From positions 1,054,001 to 1,118,000 of the forward strand of contig NZ_CP113918.1 of assembly GCF_029395495.1 (NCBI RefSeq): 64,000 bases of DNA, given 5' to 3'. The notes under the pieces were generated by a model, which worked only from the letters and a program-made list of their open reading frames with translations, was not told where the DNA came from and did no database searches. This document shows, piece after piece, positions 17,561 to 26,666 of the stretch. A program made the position numbers and the translations under genes. This DNA comes from Bifidobacterium sp. ESL0769. Lineage in GTDB: Bacteria; Actinomycetota; Actinomycetes; Actinomycetales; Bifidobacteriaceae. Each line of letters starts with the position of its first letter. Position 1 is the first letter of the stretch.

Positions 17561-17896
17561 ATACTATACAAATAATTGTCTCTTGAAGAACCTGTAACGA
17601 AACGTAAAAGTCCTGCGGCGTGCATCATGGCCTTGGCTTGTCTACAGTTAGTTGTCTGACGGCCAACGCAAACGATGCCCCGAGTCATCAGACAACAAGA
17701 CATGCCTAATTATTACCTGTGTTCGAAAAAAGAAAATTATCATCTATAGTGTTATTAGTCACATTTCTATGGTGACTAATAAAGGTTGGATAGCTGTTTT
17801 ATCTGATTCAGCCGAGTTGGCTCATTCGACGTCTGAGGGAGTTAACGCATTGGATTTGTTCGTTTTTAAGTAATGAATCGACTCGAAGGAGGCAGC
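17561..17896. other. Intergenic region upstream of the ABC exporter gene
   Basis: It holds a 9-bp stem with a 28-base loop (GTTGTCTGA 17651-17659 / TCAGACAAC 17688-17696) and the promoter and operator described at 17722-17780. A 34-codon frame from ATG 17770 to TAA at 17872-17874 has no ribosome site and was not called. Confidence 0.45.
17722..17780 (+). promoter_or_regulatory. Promoter with overlapping perfect operator-like palindrome
   Basis: TTCGAA (17722-17727), a 17-base spacer and TATAGT (17745-17750). Four bases further on, covering the expected start point, is a perfect inverted repeat ATTAGTCAC (17754-17762) / GTGACTAAT (17772-17780) with a 9-base spacer. The position is classic for a dimeric repressor. 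No regulator gene lies next to it. Confidence 0.5.
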
Positions 17897-19795
17897 ATGT
17901 CGATTGGCGATCGTACGAGGGATGGTAAGACTTCGGCAAAGGAGCGTTCTCGCATCTCGTCTCTGACGACATTGCGGAGGTCATTACGGCTATTGGTGGC
18001 AGTGGCACCGATATCCGTCATTGTCCTCCTCATTCTTACTGTGGTGCGGGCCCTGCTGTCGCCGCTACAGATTTTGGCCACAACACAGATCGTGAATGCC
18101 GTGGGTACAGGTTTGCTCCCGAAGGTTGTCGATTCGGCGGTACTTTTCGCTGTCGCTTTGTTGGGAATGTTCGTTACCGAGAACGTCATTAAATATTTAT
18201 CCGACTCGATTCGAGAAAAACTATCCTATAGCGCTAATTGCAGTATCGTCGATAAGCTCACTACGCTCGAAACGCAGCAGTTCGAGGATGCGGAGACCTT
18301 CGATCGCATACAGCGGGCCGGAGGAGATACCGGCGGACATATCTTCGCTATATTTGATAGTGCACGTGATTTTCTACAGTCGTTCCTCACTATTGTATCC
18401 GTATTCTCTTTACTTGTTTCATGGAACAAATGGGTGGCCTTTTTCCTTCTGCTGGCACCTATTCCAGGTACCATCGGCACATTGATGGCCAGTTCCAAAC
18501 AGTACAATATCGATTACCAGCGGGCAGGGGAACAACGCTTGTCGGACTATTATCGTTCGATTCTGACATCGGATAATGCAGCCAAGGAAGTCCATCTGTT
18601 TGGTCTGGGTGGTTTGTTGTCAGGGCGTTATAAGACGCTTATCGGTGGTTTTCTCAAACAGGATCTCGCTATGTCACGTATCTATCTGTGGATTGCGCTT
18701 GGCTTGGGGATTCTTACGACTCTGGCCAATATCGGAGCGGTCGCCGTGGGCGCGATTCAGGCTATGCATACAGGCAATGTCGGGCAGCTGGCCGGTTATA
18801 TCAGTGCGACAGGGTCATTCGGGCAATCGGTATTACTTATTTTGGTTTCGGTTTCCACCATTTATCAGAGTCTGCTTTACGCCGGTAATTGGGTTCAACT
18901 CATGGACACGCAGCCGGCTGTGATCCGCTCCGGCGACGAGAAGCTCAATGATGGAACGCCCGTGACCGTTTCTTTCCGAAACGTAAGGTTTGCCTATCCT
19001 GGTTCCACCGATGGCAAAGAAATTCTTCATGATGTCTCTTTTGATCTTCCCGCCGGTCAATGTTCGGCTCTTGTTGGACTCAATGGTGCAGGTAAATCAA
19101 CCATCGCAAAACTGATTTTACGTGTCTATGAGCCCACTTCCGGGTCGATTCTCATTAACGGTAGGGATATCAGTGAGTATTCCCGTGCGTCATTGTACGA
19201 GAGGTGTTCTGCGATTTTCCAGGATTATATACGATACGAGCGACCCTTACGTGAGAATGTGGGATTTGGCGATCCGGATGGAATCAACGATGATGATGCC
19301 ATTGAACATGCGCTTGATCTGGTAGGGATGAAGGGCCTGGGGCAGTCACTGCCCGAGGGTCTGGATACTGTATTGGGAAGGCACTTCGAGGGTGGTTACC
19401 AACTTTCCATCGGGCAATGGCAGCGCGTCGCCCTGGCCCGCGCTTTGTTCAGGCGGCCGTCATTGCTTATTATGGATGAGCCGACCGCATCCGTGGACGC
19501 CCTTTCCGAGAAGCACTTCTTCGACTCACTGGATCGGGCGGATAGTACGGAGGAAGGCTCGCAGCGCACCACCATCCTCATCGCCCATCGTTTCACCACC
19601 ATCACCCACGCCAGTCATATAGTCGTCCTGCGTGACGGTGATATAGTCGGGGAGGGCGATCACGAGGCATTATTGTCCGATTGTCCGTATTACCGCGGTT
19701 TATATGAGGCACAAGTGGTCAGCCAGCGGCACGAGGATCCCGCATCGATGCTCCGTCCGGAGAATTTCGAAGGTACTTCTCGTTGTAGCCCTTGA
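17897..19795 (+). CDS. ABC transporter, fused permease-ATPase (bacteriocin-exporter-like half transporter)
   Basis: 632 aa from ATG 17897, with AAGGAGG six bases upstream. A six-TM exporter domain (about 25-330) is followed by a nucleotide-binding domain: Walker A GLNGAGKST, signature QLSIGQWQRVALARAL, Walker B LLIMDEPTASVD, H-loop AHRFTT. The signature LSIGQ deviates from LSGGQ. The IFQDYIRYERPLRENVGFGD segment and the GxWQRVALARA form resemble lantibiotic/peptide exporters such as NisT. The cargo is unknown; no peptide precursor with a ribosome site is visible nearby. The next gene encodes a CPBP protease, a common companion of bacteriocin systems. Confidence 0.88.
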   Translation: MSIGDRTRDGKTSAKERSRISSLTTLRRSLRLLVAVAPISVIVLLILTVVRALLSPLQILATTQIVNAVGTGLLPKVVDSAVLFAVALLGMFVTENVIKYLSDSIREKLSYSANCSIVDKLTTLETQQFEDAETFDRIQRAGGDTGGHIFAIFDSARDFLQSFLTIVSVFSLLVSWNKWVAFFLLLAPIPGTIGTLMASSKQYNIDYQRAGEQRLSDYYRSILTSDNAAKEVHLFGLGGLLSGRYKTLIGGFLKQDLAMSRIYLWIALGLGILTTLANIGAVAVGAIQAMHTGNVGQLAGYISATGSFGQSVLLILVSVSTIYQSLLYAGNWVQLMDTQPAVIRSGDEKLNDGTPVTVSFRNVRFAYPGSTDGKEILHDVSFDLPAGQCSALVGLNGAGKSTIAKLILRVYEPTSGSILINGRDISEYSRASLYERCSAIFQDYIRYERPLRENVGFGDPDGINDDDAIEHALDLVGMKGLGQSLPEGLDTVLGRHFEGGYQLSIGQWQRVALARALFRRPSLLIMDEPTASVDALSEKHFFDSLDRADSTEEGSQRTTILIAHRFTTITHASHIVVLRDGDIVGEGDHEALLSDCPYYRGLYEAQVVSQRHEDPASMLRPENFEGTSRCSP

Positions 19796-19824
19796 TTGTT
19801 CGCAGATTCTGTCATCACATTGGC

Positions 19825-19849
19825 TGGAATTCCAGATATTCGAATTCCA
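19825..19849 (+). repeat. Stem-loop between ABC exporter and CPBP genes
   Basis: TGGAATTC (19825-19832) and GAATTCCA (19842-19849) pair perfectly, with outer GTTCGCA / TGCGAAC arms extending the structure. There is no T-tract, so it may be an operator or an RNA-processing stem. Confidence 0.45.
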
Positions 19850-19963
19850 TGCGAACGACAAAAGTCGCGAAAAACGGTCTGAAAACGTGCTTTTCGTCGT
19901 GTGGGCGGGCGTTGATTTTGTGCTAGCATTCGAAAATCGCATTCAAAGATGGAGGAGGTAATC

Positions 19964-21160
19964 ATGCAAGAAGATGAAAAGAGAATTACTCGTGATGTCG
20001 CCACTTCGACCACGTTGTCGGAGGACGGCAATAATGCTGCCGGTGAAAATGAATATGCGGCTAACAAACATTCCATGTTATTGGAAAGCAAGCAACCGCA
20101 GGATTCGGAAGTAGCCCCTGAAAATACTGTCACGATTACGAACGTGCCCGATGACCCTGAACGCTTGATTAACTCAGGTTCGTCTGGTGATTCAACAAAA
20201 GCAAATTCATCTGCTCAAGATGAGCAACACACGTCTGAACAGATACGAAGAAAGGCTGTGGGGCACCAGGCCGCAATCATCTGGGGCTTCATAGTGCTGT
20301 GGCTTGTATTGCAGGTGATTGGTGTTGTTTTCGCCATGATTGGCCATATGCCGGAGAAGAAGACAGACGCCGTGGTCGGCACCGTCAGCGAGCCGATCGC
20401 CATCCTTGTCGTGCTGCTGGCGTGTCGGAAGCTCTATATCGACAAATCGCAAGGCTCAAGGTCAATCCGTTTCACGATACGTCTCTCATCCCGAAAGCCG
20501 ATGAACTGGCGGATGTGGCTTTGCTTGCTTATCGCGATGCTGGCTTTCTCGGCGGTCGGTGACCTGTTCGCCCAAGGTTTCCAAGGTGCGCTAGATCTGT
20601 TGGGTTGGTCGCAACATAGCAATGGCGACGAGATCGACCAGATGGTGAGCAGCTCGATCTTCGGTCTGCTTTCGTTGGGTTTCGTCGGGCCTGTGACTGA
20701 GGAGCTGCTGATGCGTGGCATCGTGATGCCGAATTTGGAACGCTATGGCAGAATTTTCGCCATCGTAACGTCAGCGTTGTTGTTCGGCTTCATCCATGGC
20801 GACATCAGCCAAGGATTCAATGCCGTGCTGGGGGGCTTGGTGCTCGGTTGGATGGCCAGCGAGTATTCCGTCGCGTGGTCGATGAGCATGCACATCTTCT
20901 ACAATCTCGTGATTTGTGAAGGAGTCGGCAGACTGTTCGGCTTGCTTGCCGAGCCCATGCAGACCGTGGCGCAGTGGACGTTCGATGGTGTCTTCTTCGT
21001 CGTCGCCATCGTGTTGGTGGTGGTGAACAAGGACAAGGTCATGGCTTGGTACCACCGCAACCGTAGTCCCAAGCACACCTACCGTGCTTGGCGCTCACCG
21101 CTGTTCATCTTCACCTTGGCGGTGTTCCTCTTCTTCGCGTTGACTAGGATTTCGTTCTGA
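19964..21160 (+). CDS. CPBP-family intramembrane metalloprotease
   Basis: 398 aa from ATG 19964, with GGAGG seven bases upstream. A long polar N-terminus (about 1-100, Ser/Glu/Asn-rich) precedes eight or so membrane segments. The three CPBP (Abi/CAAX-like) motifs are present in order: EELLMRG (EExxxR), FGFIH (FxxxH) and HIFYN (HxxxN). Such proteases act in bacteriocin maturation or immunity, or in membrane-protein processing. It is on the same strand as the exporter 168 bases upstream, with a hairpin between, so cotranscription is uncertain. The N-terminal extension is unusually long. Confidence 0.9.
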   Translation: MQEDEKRITRDVATSTTLSEDGNNAAGENEYAANKHSMLLESKQPQDSEVAPENTVTITNVPDDPERLINSGSSGDSTKANSSAQDEQHTSEQIRRKAVGHQAAIIWGFIVLWLVLQVIGVVFAMIGHMPEKKTDAVVGTVSEPIAILVVLLACRKLYIDKSQGSRSIRFTIRLSSRKPMNWRMWLCLLIAMLAFSAVGDLFAQGFQGALDLLGWSQHSNGDEIDQMVSSSIFGLLSLGFVGPVTEELLMRGIVMPNLERYGRIFAIVTSALLFGFIHGDISQGFNAVLGGLVLGWMASEYSVAWSMSMHIFYNLVICEGVGRLFGLLAEPMQTVAQWTFDGVFFVVAIVLVVVNKDKVMAWYHRNRSPKHTYRAWRSPLFIFTLAVFLFFALTRISF

Positions 21161-21196
21161 GCCACTGGTCCGACGCGGCGGAGTCGGCGGTGTAAA

Positions 21197-21251
21197 TAAC
21201 AAAACTCCTCCGGTTCCCAAAGGATATTGAAATCCCGGAAACCGAAGGAGT
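21197..21251 (-). terminator. Rho-independent terminator of rpsT
   Basis: Arms 21237-21251 and 21204-21218 form a 15-bp stem with only G-U wobbles, followed on the minus strand by TTTTGTT. It lies just after the rpsT stop. Confidence 0.85.
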
Positions 21252-21289
21252 CTTTACTGGCCCTAAGGTCGATGCCTAAAGCGAAAAGC

Positions 21290-21550
21290 TCACATCTTGT
21301 TGATGGCGACTGCGAGATTCGACTTGCGGTTGGCGGCCTGGTTCTTGTGAACCACGCCCGCGCTGGCGGCCTTGTCGAGCTTCTGGCCGGCGATTTGGTA
21401 AGCTGCCTCGGCGGCGGCCTTGTCTCCGGACTCGATGGCTTCACGGGTCTTGCGAATCGCAGTCTTCAGGCTGGACTTCACGGACACGTTGCGCTTGTGC
21501 GCCTTTTCATTGGTCAGCACGCGCTTCTTCTGCGACTTAATGTTTGCCAC
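21290..21550 (-). CDS. rpsT: 30S ribosomal protein S20
   Basis: 86 aa. The GTG at 21550 was chosen because the protein then begins [11 protein letters not shown] as in S20 generally, with GGAG five bases upstream; a longer frame reading exists but is not needed. Basic, helical, 16S-rRNA-binding primary assembly protein. Divergent from lepA, the usual arrangement in Gram-positive bacteria. Confidence 0.97.
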   Translation of the reverse strand: MANIKSQKKRVLTNEKAHKRNVSVKSSLKTAIRKTREAIESGDKAAAEAAYQIAGQKLDKAASAGVVHKNQAANRKSNLAVAINKM

Positions 21551-21808
21551 AATTTCTCCAAACAACGTTTTCTATAAGGACATACAAAACTTTAGAATAG
21601 CACCTTATGCCGATATTTCGCGATGATTTCAGGAAATGACGTTACATGTCGCATTATTGCTCAATCGTTTTATACCGCTACTTTGTTTCCCGCCAATGAT
21701 TTCATCGGAAAGCCTTTGCCTACCGCGGCCGATAGAATAAGGCCTAGTATAGGAAAAGCGGAATCGGAGAGACTCCGCTGCAAAATATGTATAAAAGGAG
21801 TGGCATCA

Positions 21809-23701
21809 GTGACTGAGGCGAAGAACAAACCGGGATTCACCGATCAATCGCTGATTCGTAATTTCTGCATCATTGCGCATATCGACCATGGCAAGTCCAC
21901 GGTGGCCGACCGCATCCTCCAGCTTTCCGGTATCGTGCCGCAGCGCGAGATGCACGACCGGTTCCTCGATCGCATGGACATCGAGCAGGAACGCGGCATC
22001 ACCATCAAATCGCAGGCCGTGCGCGTGCCGTGGACCTTCGACGGACAGGAATACACGCTCGGGATGATCGATACCCCCGGCCACGTCGATTTCACGTATG
22101 AAGTTTCGCGAGCCTTGGCCGCGTGCGAAGGTGCGGTGCTGCTGGTAGACGCCACGCAGGGCATCGAGGCGCAGACGCTCTCCAACCTGTACATGGCTAT
22201 TGAGGATGACCTGACTATTATTCCGGTTTTGAACAAGATTGACCTGCCCAGCGCCGAACCGGACAAACACGCCGAAGAGATTGCGAACCTGTTGGGCTGC
22301 AAGCCTTCCGACGTACTGCGCGTTTCCGGCAAGACGGGCGAGGGTATCAAGGATTTGCTCGACCAGATCGTTCTGGAGATTCCAGCGCCTCATGGCGATC
22401 CGAAGGCTCCTGCACGCGCACTGATTTTCGATTCCGTTTACGACACCTACCGCGGCATCGTCACTTACATCCGTATGGTCGATGGCGAGCTCAAAAGTCG
22501 TGAAAAAGTACACATGATGGGCATCGGCATGACGCATGAACCCATTGAAATCGGCGTGATTAGCCCAGATATGACCCCGACCAAGGCGCTTGGCGCCGGC
22601 GAGGTCGGCTACATCATCACCGGCGCAAAGGATGTCAGCCAGTCCAAGGTCGGCGACACTGTCACCTCGGCTGTGCGTCCCGCGACTGAACCATTGCCCG
22701 GCTATCGAGACCCGCATCCGATGGTCTACGCTGGCATTTTCCCGATTGACAACGCCCAGTTCCCGGAACTGCGCGACGCGCTCGACAAACTCAAACTCAA
22801 CGACGCTGCATTGACCTATGAGCCGGAGACTTCCGTGGCGCTGGGCTTCGGTTTCCGTTGTGGATTCCTCGGCCTTTTGCACATGGAAATCGTCGTCGAA
22901 CGTCTAAGTCGTGAATTCGGGCTCGATCTCATTTCCACCGCGCCGAACGTGACCTACAAGGTCACCACCGAAGACGGCACGATGCACGAGGTCAAGAATC
23001 CGAGCGAATTCCCTGACGGCAAGATCAAGCAGATCATCGAGCCGATGGTCGCGGCCGACATCATCACGCCCAAGGAATTCATCGGTGCGGTGATGGACCT
23101 GTGCCAGGACCATCGCGGCGAGATGGGGACGATGGAATATCTGAGCCCCGAGCGCGTCGAAATGCACTATCGCATCCCGTTGGCCGAAATCGTCTTCGAC
23201 TTCTTCGACCAGCTCAAGAGCCGTACCAAAGGCTACGCCTCGCTCGACTATCATGAGGACGGCGAGCAGAGTGCTGATCTGGTCAAGGTCGACATCCTGA
23301 TTCAGGGGGAGAAGGTCGATGCGTTCAGCGCCATCGTTCACCGCGACAAGTCGTATAGCTATGGCGTGATGATGACCAAGAAACTGCAGAAGCTCATCCC
23401 ACGCCAGCAGTTCGAGATTCCGATTCAGGCGGCTATCGGCTCCCGCGTCATCGCCCGCGAAACCATTCGTGCACTGCGCAAGGACGTGCTCGCCAAATGC
23501 TACGGCGGTGACATCACCCGTAAGCGCAAGCTTTTGGAGAAGCAGAAGGCCGGCAAGAAGCGCATGAAGATGCTCGGCCATGTCGAGGTTCCGCAGGAGG
23601 CGTTCGTCGCCGCCCTGTCTACCGGCGAGGGCGGTTCCGGCAAGTCCATGGACATCGACACCAAGAACAAGATCCGTGCTGCCGAAAAGGCTGTGAAGTA
23701 A
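21809..23701 (+). CDS. lepA: Elongation factor 4 (LepA)
   Basis: 630 aa from GTG 21809, with AAAGGAG upstream; the frame is open for 62 more codons, but those have no family similarity. GTPase motifs AHIDHGKST (G1), DTPGHVDF (G3), NKIDLP (G4); EF-G-like domains II, III and V and the LepA-specific C-terminal domain with [22 protein letters not shown]. It acts on stalled or pretranslocation ribosomes and in initiation or assembly. It is followed after 64 bases by the toxin-antitoxin genes. Confidence 0.97.
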   Translation: MTEAKNKPGFTDQSLIRNFCIIAHIDHGKSTVADRILQLSGIVPQREMHDRFLDRMDIEQERGITIKSQAVRVPWTFDGQEYTLGMIDTPGHVDFTYEVSRALAACEGAVLLVDATQGIEAQTLSNLYMAIEDDLTIIPVLNKIDLPSAEPDKHAEEIANLLGCKPSDVLRVSGKTGEGIKDLLDQIVLEIPAPHGDPKAPARALIFDSVYDTYRGIVTYIRMVDGELKSREKVHMMGIGMTHEPIEIGVISPDMTPTKALGAGEVGYIITGAKDVSQSKVGDTVTSAVRPATEPLPGYRDPHPMVYAGIFPIDNAQFPELRDALDKLKLNDAALTYEPETSVALGFGFRCGFLGLLHMEIVVERLSREFGLDLISTAPNVTYKVTTEDGTMHEVKNPSEFPDGKIKQIIEPMVAADIITPKEFIGAVMDLCQDHRGEMGTMEYLSPERVEMHYRIPLAEIVFDFFDQLKSRTKGYASLDYHEDGEQSADLVKVDILIQGEKVDAFSAIVHRDKSYSYGVMMTKKLQKLIPRQQFEIPIQAAIGSRVIARETIRALRKDVLAKCYGGDITRKRKLLEKQKAGKKRMKMLGHVEVPQEAFVAALSTGEGGSGKSMDIDTKNKIRAAEKAVK

Positions 23702-23709
23702 TCTGATGG

Positions 23710-23749
23710 AACATTTGAGTCCACTGTGTTAACATTGGACTCAAATGTT
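23710..23749 (+). promoter_or_regulatory. Perfect 14-bp inverted repeat before the antitoxin gene
   Basis: AACATTTGAGTCCA (23710-23723) and TGGACTCAAATGTT (23736-23749) with a 12-base loop. It starts 8 bases after the lepA stop and ends just before the antitoxin ribosome site AAGGAG. There is no T-tract. It may be the autoregulatory operator of the toxin-antitoxin pair, a lepA 3' stem, or both. Confidence 0.55.
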
Positions 23750-23765
23750 GTTATAAGGAGTCATC

Positions 23766-24047
23766 ATGAGTTTCACTGCTAACGCGCCCAAGGCTACGCG
23801 AATTAATTTTCGTACCGATGAGGAGACAAAAGAGGAAGCAAATTCAATTTTTGCCAAGCTTGGTTTAGATATGTCGACTGCGCTAAACATGTTTTTGCAA
23901 CAGACTATCAACGATCAAGGGTTGCCTTTCAAGCCGACGCTTTCCAAGTTCGAAAAAAGCGTACTGAAAGCAGCTGATGGTCCGACTCGTTCATTCGACA
24001 ACGTTGATGATTTGATGAAGGAGCTTCGTGGCACTGCAACGAGTTGA
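23766..24047 (+). CDS. RelB/DinJ-family antitoxin
   Basis: 93 aa. The N-terminal ribbon-helix-helix has RINFRTDEETKEEANSIFAKLGLDMSTALNMFLQQ, shown here only as a family match: short strand, then two helices with the LGLDMSTALNMFL signature of RelB/DinJ. The C-terminal half (about 55-93) would wrap the toxin. It binds its own operator, probably the palindrome at 23710-23749. It overlaps the toxin gene by 20 bases. Confidence 0.9.
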   Translation: MSFTANAPKATRINFRTDEETKEEANSIFAKLGLDMSTALNMFLQQTINDQGLPFKPTLSKFEKSVLKAADGPTRSFDNVDDLMKELRGTATS

Positions 24048-24318
24048 GCGTACGTCGAAGTTTTTACGGCAGGCAAAGCAGCTTCAACGTAAGCATTATG
24101 ATTTTGACGAATTGGAACATGTGATTCGTCTTTTGATGGAGCAGGACAAGGAAGTGCTGTACCGCCAATATCGTGACCATGCTTTGAAAGGGAATCTACG
24201 GCGATTCCGCGAACTCCATATCGATGCTGATTGGTTGTTGATCTATGGAATCAAGCACGAAACCCTGACACTCATATTGGTGGAGACCGGTACTCATCGC
24301 CAGTTGTTGGGTAAATAA
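24028..24318 (+). CDS. YafQ-family mRNA interferase toxin
   Basis: 96 aa, GTG start inside the antitoxin gene. RelE-superfamily fold; residues H51, H64, D68 and H90 align with the H50, H63, D67 and H87 needed for E. coli YafQ ribosome-dependent mRNA cleavage, so the toxin looks active. RELHIDADWLLIY and TGTHRQLL are diagnostic. It inhibits translation when free and is neutralised by the upstream antitoxin. The gene ends about 105 bases before a repeat patch that may be mobile-element debris. Confidence 0.92.
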   Translation: MALQRVERTSKFLRQAKQLQRKHYDFDELEHVIRLLMEQDKEVLYRQYRDHALKGNLRRFRELHIDADWLLIYGIKHETLTLILVETGTHRQLLGK

Positions 24319-24423
24319 CGTAGGCGAAGAGTTCCCTATAAGACATAACCATGTAAACGGGCAGTAGATGGTGTTGTTGTCATCCGTCAAAAATTGTTTT
24401 TGTACAAGACGTGGCAGGGTCAA
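24319..24423. other. Intergenic stretch after the toxin gene
   Basis: No gene or clear terminator is visible. Together with the repeat patch that follows, it makes up the 312-base gap before the response regulator gene. Confidence 0.4.
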
Positions 24424-24612
24424 TGTCCCAGTTTGGGGTTTCAACTAAGGATAAATACAACCCATTTTTGAGCGAGATACAGGATAAATGCAACCGGATT
24501 GCGCGTTGAAGCCGGGATAAATACAACCAGGTTTTCTGGTTAAAGTACACTTATCCAACCTGATTTGTCCGATATTTATACACTAATCCAACCAGATTAT
24601 CGGAATTAACTT
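24424..24612. repeat. 33-bp periodic repeats, possible mobile-element end
   Basis: GGATAAATRCAACC occurs at 24449, 24482 and 24515, exactly 33 bases apart. Two diverged units containing ATCCAACC follow at about 24547 and 24580, again 33 apart. The patch is preceded by TGTCCCAGTTTGGGG at 24424. Multiple short repeats near a TG-starting end are characteristic of IS21-family termini; no transposase gene is present, so this would be a solo end remnant. A local tandem duplication or regulator-binding array is the alternative. Confidence 0.5.
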
Positions 24613-24630
24613 GCTTCTAAGAGTTGAAGA

Positions 24631-25374
24631 TCAGTGCTGACCGGCGTTGAGCCAGGCGATGGCCAGCTGAGTGCGGTTGGCTAGGGACAGCTTGTCGAGG
24701 ATGTTGGTGATGCGGTTGCGGACGGTGCCTTCGCTCAGGTAGAGCTGGGCGGCGATGTCGTGGTTATCGAGACCTTGGGCGACCAGAGCGGCGATGTCGC
24801 GCTCGCGGTCGCTTAACATCGAGAAAGCCGAAGCTGGTACATTGATGACGCCTTCCAGAGGCGTGTTGGATGAGACGGCCGTACGGATGTCACGTTCGCT
24901 GGTTGTGGATGATGTGTTCATGCGGACGCTGCCCCCGATCTCGCCTCTACTGGTTGAGGAAGAGGCTGAGGAAAGTTTGCCGAGTACCTGCGCACCTAGG
25001 ACGACCTGGCCGGCCATCACCGCCTGAAGTGCCGGGCCGACGGAAGCCACGTCCTGCTTGATGAGGTAGCCTTTGGCGCCCAAAGCGATTGCCTGATCGA
25101 TGTATTCCTTGTCGTCGAAGGTGGTGAGAAAAAGGATGCGAGCGGCCTTGTCGCGGGCGAGGATCTGACGTGCGGCCTCTAGGCCGTCAACGCCGGGCAT
25201 TTGGATATCGATGAGCAGTACATCCGGCCGATTGGCAGGGTCATCGAAATATTTGGTTATTGCCGCTTTGCCGTCGTTCGCAGTCCACAGCACGTCTGCG
25301 GCATTTGTAGCCTCGAGAATCGTTCTGAGTGACGAACAGACAATGGGATCGTCGTCAACGATTGCCGTTTTCAT
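24631..25374 (-). CDS. NarL/LuxR-type response regulator
   Basis: 247 aa from ATG 25374 (GAGGAAACGGT upstream), which overlaps the kinase stop as ATGA. The receiver domain (1-125) has an acidic pocket DDD at 7-9, phosphoacceptor D56 in LLIDIQMP and K106. A C-terminal LuxR helix-turn-helix (about 185-247) has DRERDIAALVAQGLDNHDIA and LSEGTVRNRI. The Ser/Thr/Arg-rich linker at about 133-183 is much longer than usual in NarL-type regulators. It probably controls the divergent ABC-2 exporter genes. Confidence 0.93.
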   Translation of the reverse strand: MKTAIVDDDPIVCSSLRTILEATNAADVLWTANDGKAAITKYFDDPANRPDVLLIDIQMPGVDGLEAARQILARDKAARILFLTTFDDKEYIDQAIALGAKGYLIKQDVASVGPALQAVMAGQVVLGAQVLGKLSSASSSTSRGEIGGSVRMNTSSTTSERDIRTAVSSNTPLEGVINVPASAFSMLSDRERDIAALVAQGLDNHDIAAQLYLSEGTVRNRITNILDKLSLANRTQLAIAWLNAGQH

Positions 25375-26666
25375 ACCGTTTCCTCTTCCTCTGTGTTGAT
25401 ATTCGTTTTCGGACCTGTGGCCGCTTTCGTCCAAGGAGCTTTCGGCAGAGAAACGAATACTCGCCAGCCGTCGCGGTGCGGGCCGCAAAGCGAGGTGCCG
25501 CCGAGGGCGTGGACGCGTTGCTCGATATCCGCTAAGCCCATGCCACGAAGGTCAGGGATGATTTTATTTGGAGATTGGGGAATAATGCCTTCAGTTGCTG
25601 TCTTGTTGAATACGGCAAGCTGCCAGAACGCGGGATAATCGTGCAGCGAAACGCTGGCGCTGCTCGAATCCGAATGGCGGATGACGTTGGTCAGCGCCTC
25701 GCGGATGACGGCAGTGAAGCAGCGTGCCACGGGGGCCGGGGTGTTTTCGATATCGCAATCCAACGTAACGGAAAAATCGGGTCTGGCGCTGTCCATGACA
25801 TGTACGGCGTCGGTGATTTGTGCCTCGAAATCAGTGCCGTCGTCTTCAAGATCATGCACGGAGCGCCGCACCATCGTCATCGCATCGTTGAGGCTTTCGT
25901 TGATACCGATAAGTTGTTTGGCTGCGGTGTCGTCATCGGTAGCGTTCGCCACAGTGCTGGCCGCCTGTGTCTGCATCAGGGCGCGGGTGAGCAGATGGCC
26001 GACATTGTCGTGAATCTCGCGGGCGATGCGCGTGCGTTCGCGCAGGGTCGCCACTCGGGTCGATTCCTCCTGCTGCTCGCGCAGCGAATCGATTTGTGTC
26101 GCGTTGCGGCGACGGGTCGTTCTGATGGTGTCTTTGAGAGTGAGCAGTCTACGATGTTCGGAATCCGAAACGGAGAACATATATCCCAATAAAGCGGCGA
26201 GGCACGAAAGGAGCATCACTATGGCAGCATCCAATACCGGATGGGTCGCGGAATGAAGGTTGTGTCCGGCTGGCAAGAACCCACCAAACCGATAGGTCCA
26301 ATATGAACATATCGAAGGGAAAATCCAGCACCATCGCATCAACTTGTGCCAGCGCTTTTCAGATTGGCCAGTCGGAATAACCATCTTTTCAAAGGCGACT
26401 AATGGCAGGAACGCAAGAAATTCAGGGAGCAACAACGATGGTACGCAGAACAACAGCAAGGGGAGTGGCGCGAAATCGGGAGTATTGCCGCCAAAGCGCA
26501 GGTCATCGTTGTCAAGCCATTGGGCCAGTGCCGAACAGCAAATGGCGGTAAGCAGGGCAGCGATGGCGGTGACATTGAACGAGCCATGTTGCCTTGCCGC
26601 TTCAAGCAGGGCGCAGCAAAGCAGCAATGCCGCTCCGGCCGCGTCTTGAAGATACCTTTTGCTCAC
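25371..26666 (-). CDS. Sensor histidine kinase (HisKA_3 type)
   Basis: 431 aa. An N-terminal membrane domain has about five to six hydrophobic segments (about 8-165) and only short loops, so it senses from within or near the membrane. The dimerisation/phosphoacceptor region REIHDNVGHLL has phospho-His 219. The HATPase domain (about 320-415) includes a G-box GMGLADIEQRV. The GTG start has no strong Shine-Dalgarno sequence. Operon with the response regulator; divergent from the ABC-2 transporter genes, an arrangement typical of antimicrobial-peptide or cell-envelope stress modules. Confidence 0.92.
   Translation of the reverse strand: MSKRYLQDAAGAALLLCCALLEAARQHGSFNVTAIAALLTAICCSALAQWLDNDDLRFGGNTPDFAPLPLLLFCVPSLLLPEFLAFLPLVAFEKMVIPTGQSEKRWHKLMRWCWIFPSICSYWTYRFGGFLPAGHNLHSATHPVLDAAIVMLLSCLAALLGYMFSVSDSEHRRLLTLKDTIRTTRRRNATQIDSLREQQEESTRVATLRERTRIAREIHDNVGHLLTRALMQTQAASTVANATDDDTAAKQLIGINESLNDAMTMVRRSVHDLEDDGTDFEAQITDAVHVMDSARPDFSVTLDCDIENTPAPVARCFTAVIREALTNVIRHSDSSSASVSLHDYPAFWQLAVFNKTATEGIIPQSPNKIIPDLRGMGLADIEQRVHALGGTSLCGPHRDGWRVFVSLPKAPWTKAATGPKTNINTEEEETV

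Noticed and set aside
17770-17874. 34-codon ORF just before the ABC exporter, considered as a peptide precursor
   Set aside because: No ribosome binding site, no leader-core pattern or Cys content, and it overlaps the predicted promoter-operator region.
21623-21808. Upstream extension of lepA by 62 codons
   Set aside because: No similarity to LepA and no ribosome site at the first ATG; GTG 21809 has AAAGGAG.
24449-24612. Regular repeats could suggest a CRISPR array
   Set aside because: The conserved core is only about 14 bases, the units decay along the array, and no cas genes lie nearby. The repeat is not palindromic like a typical CRISPR repeat.
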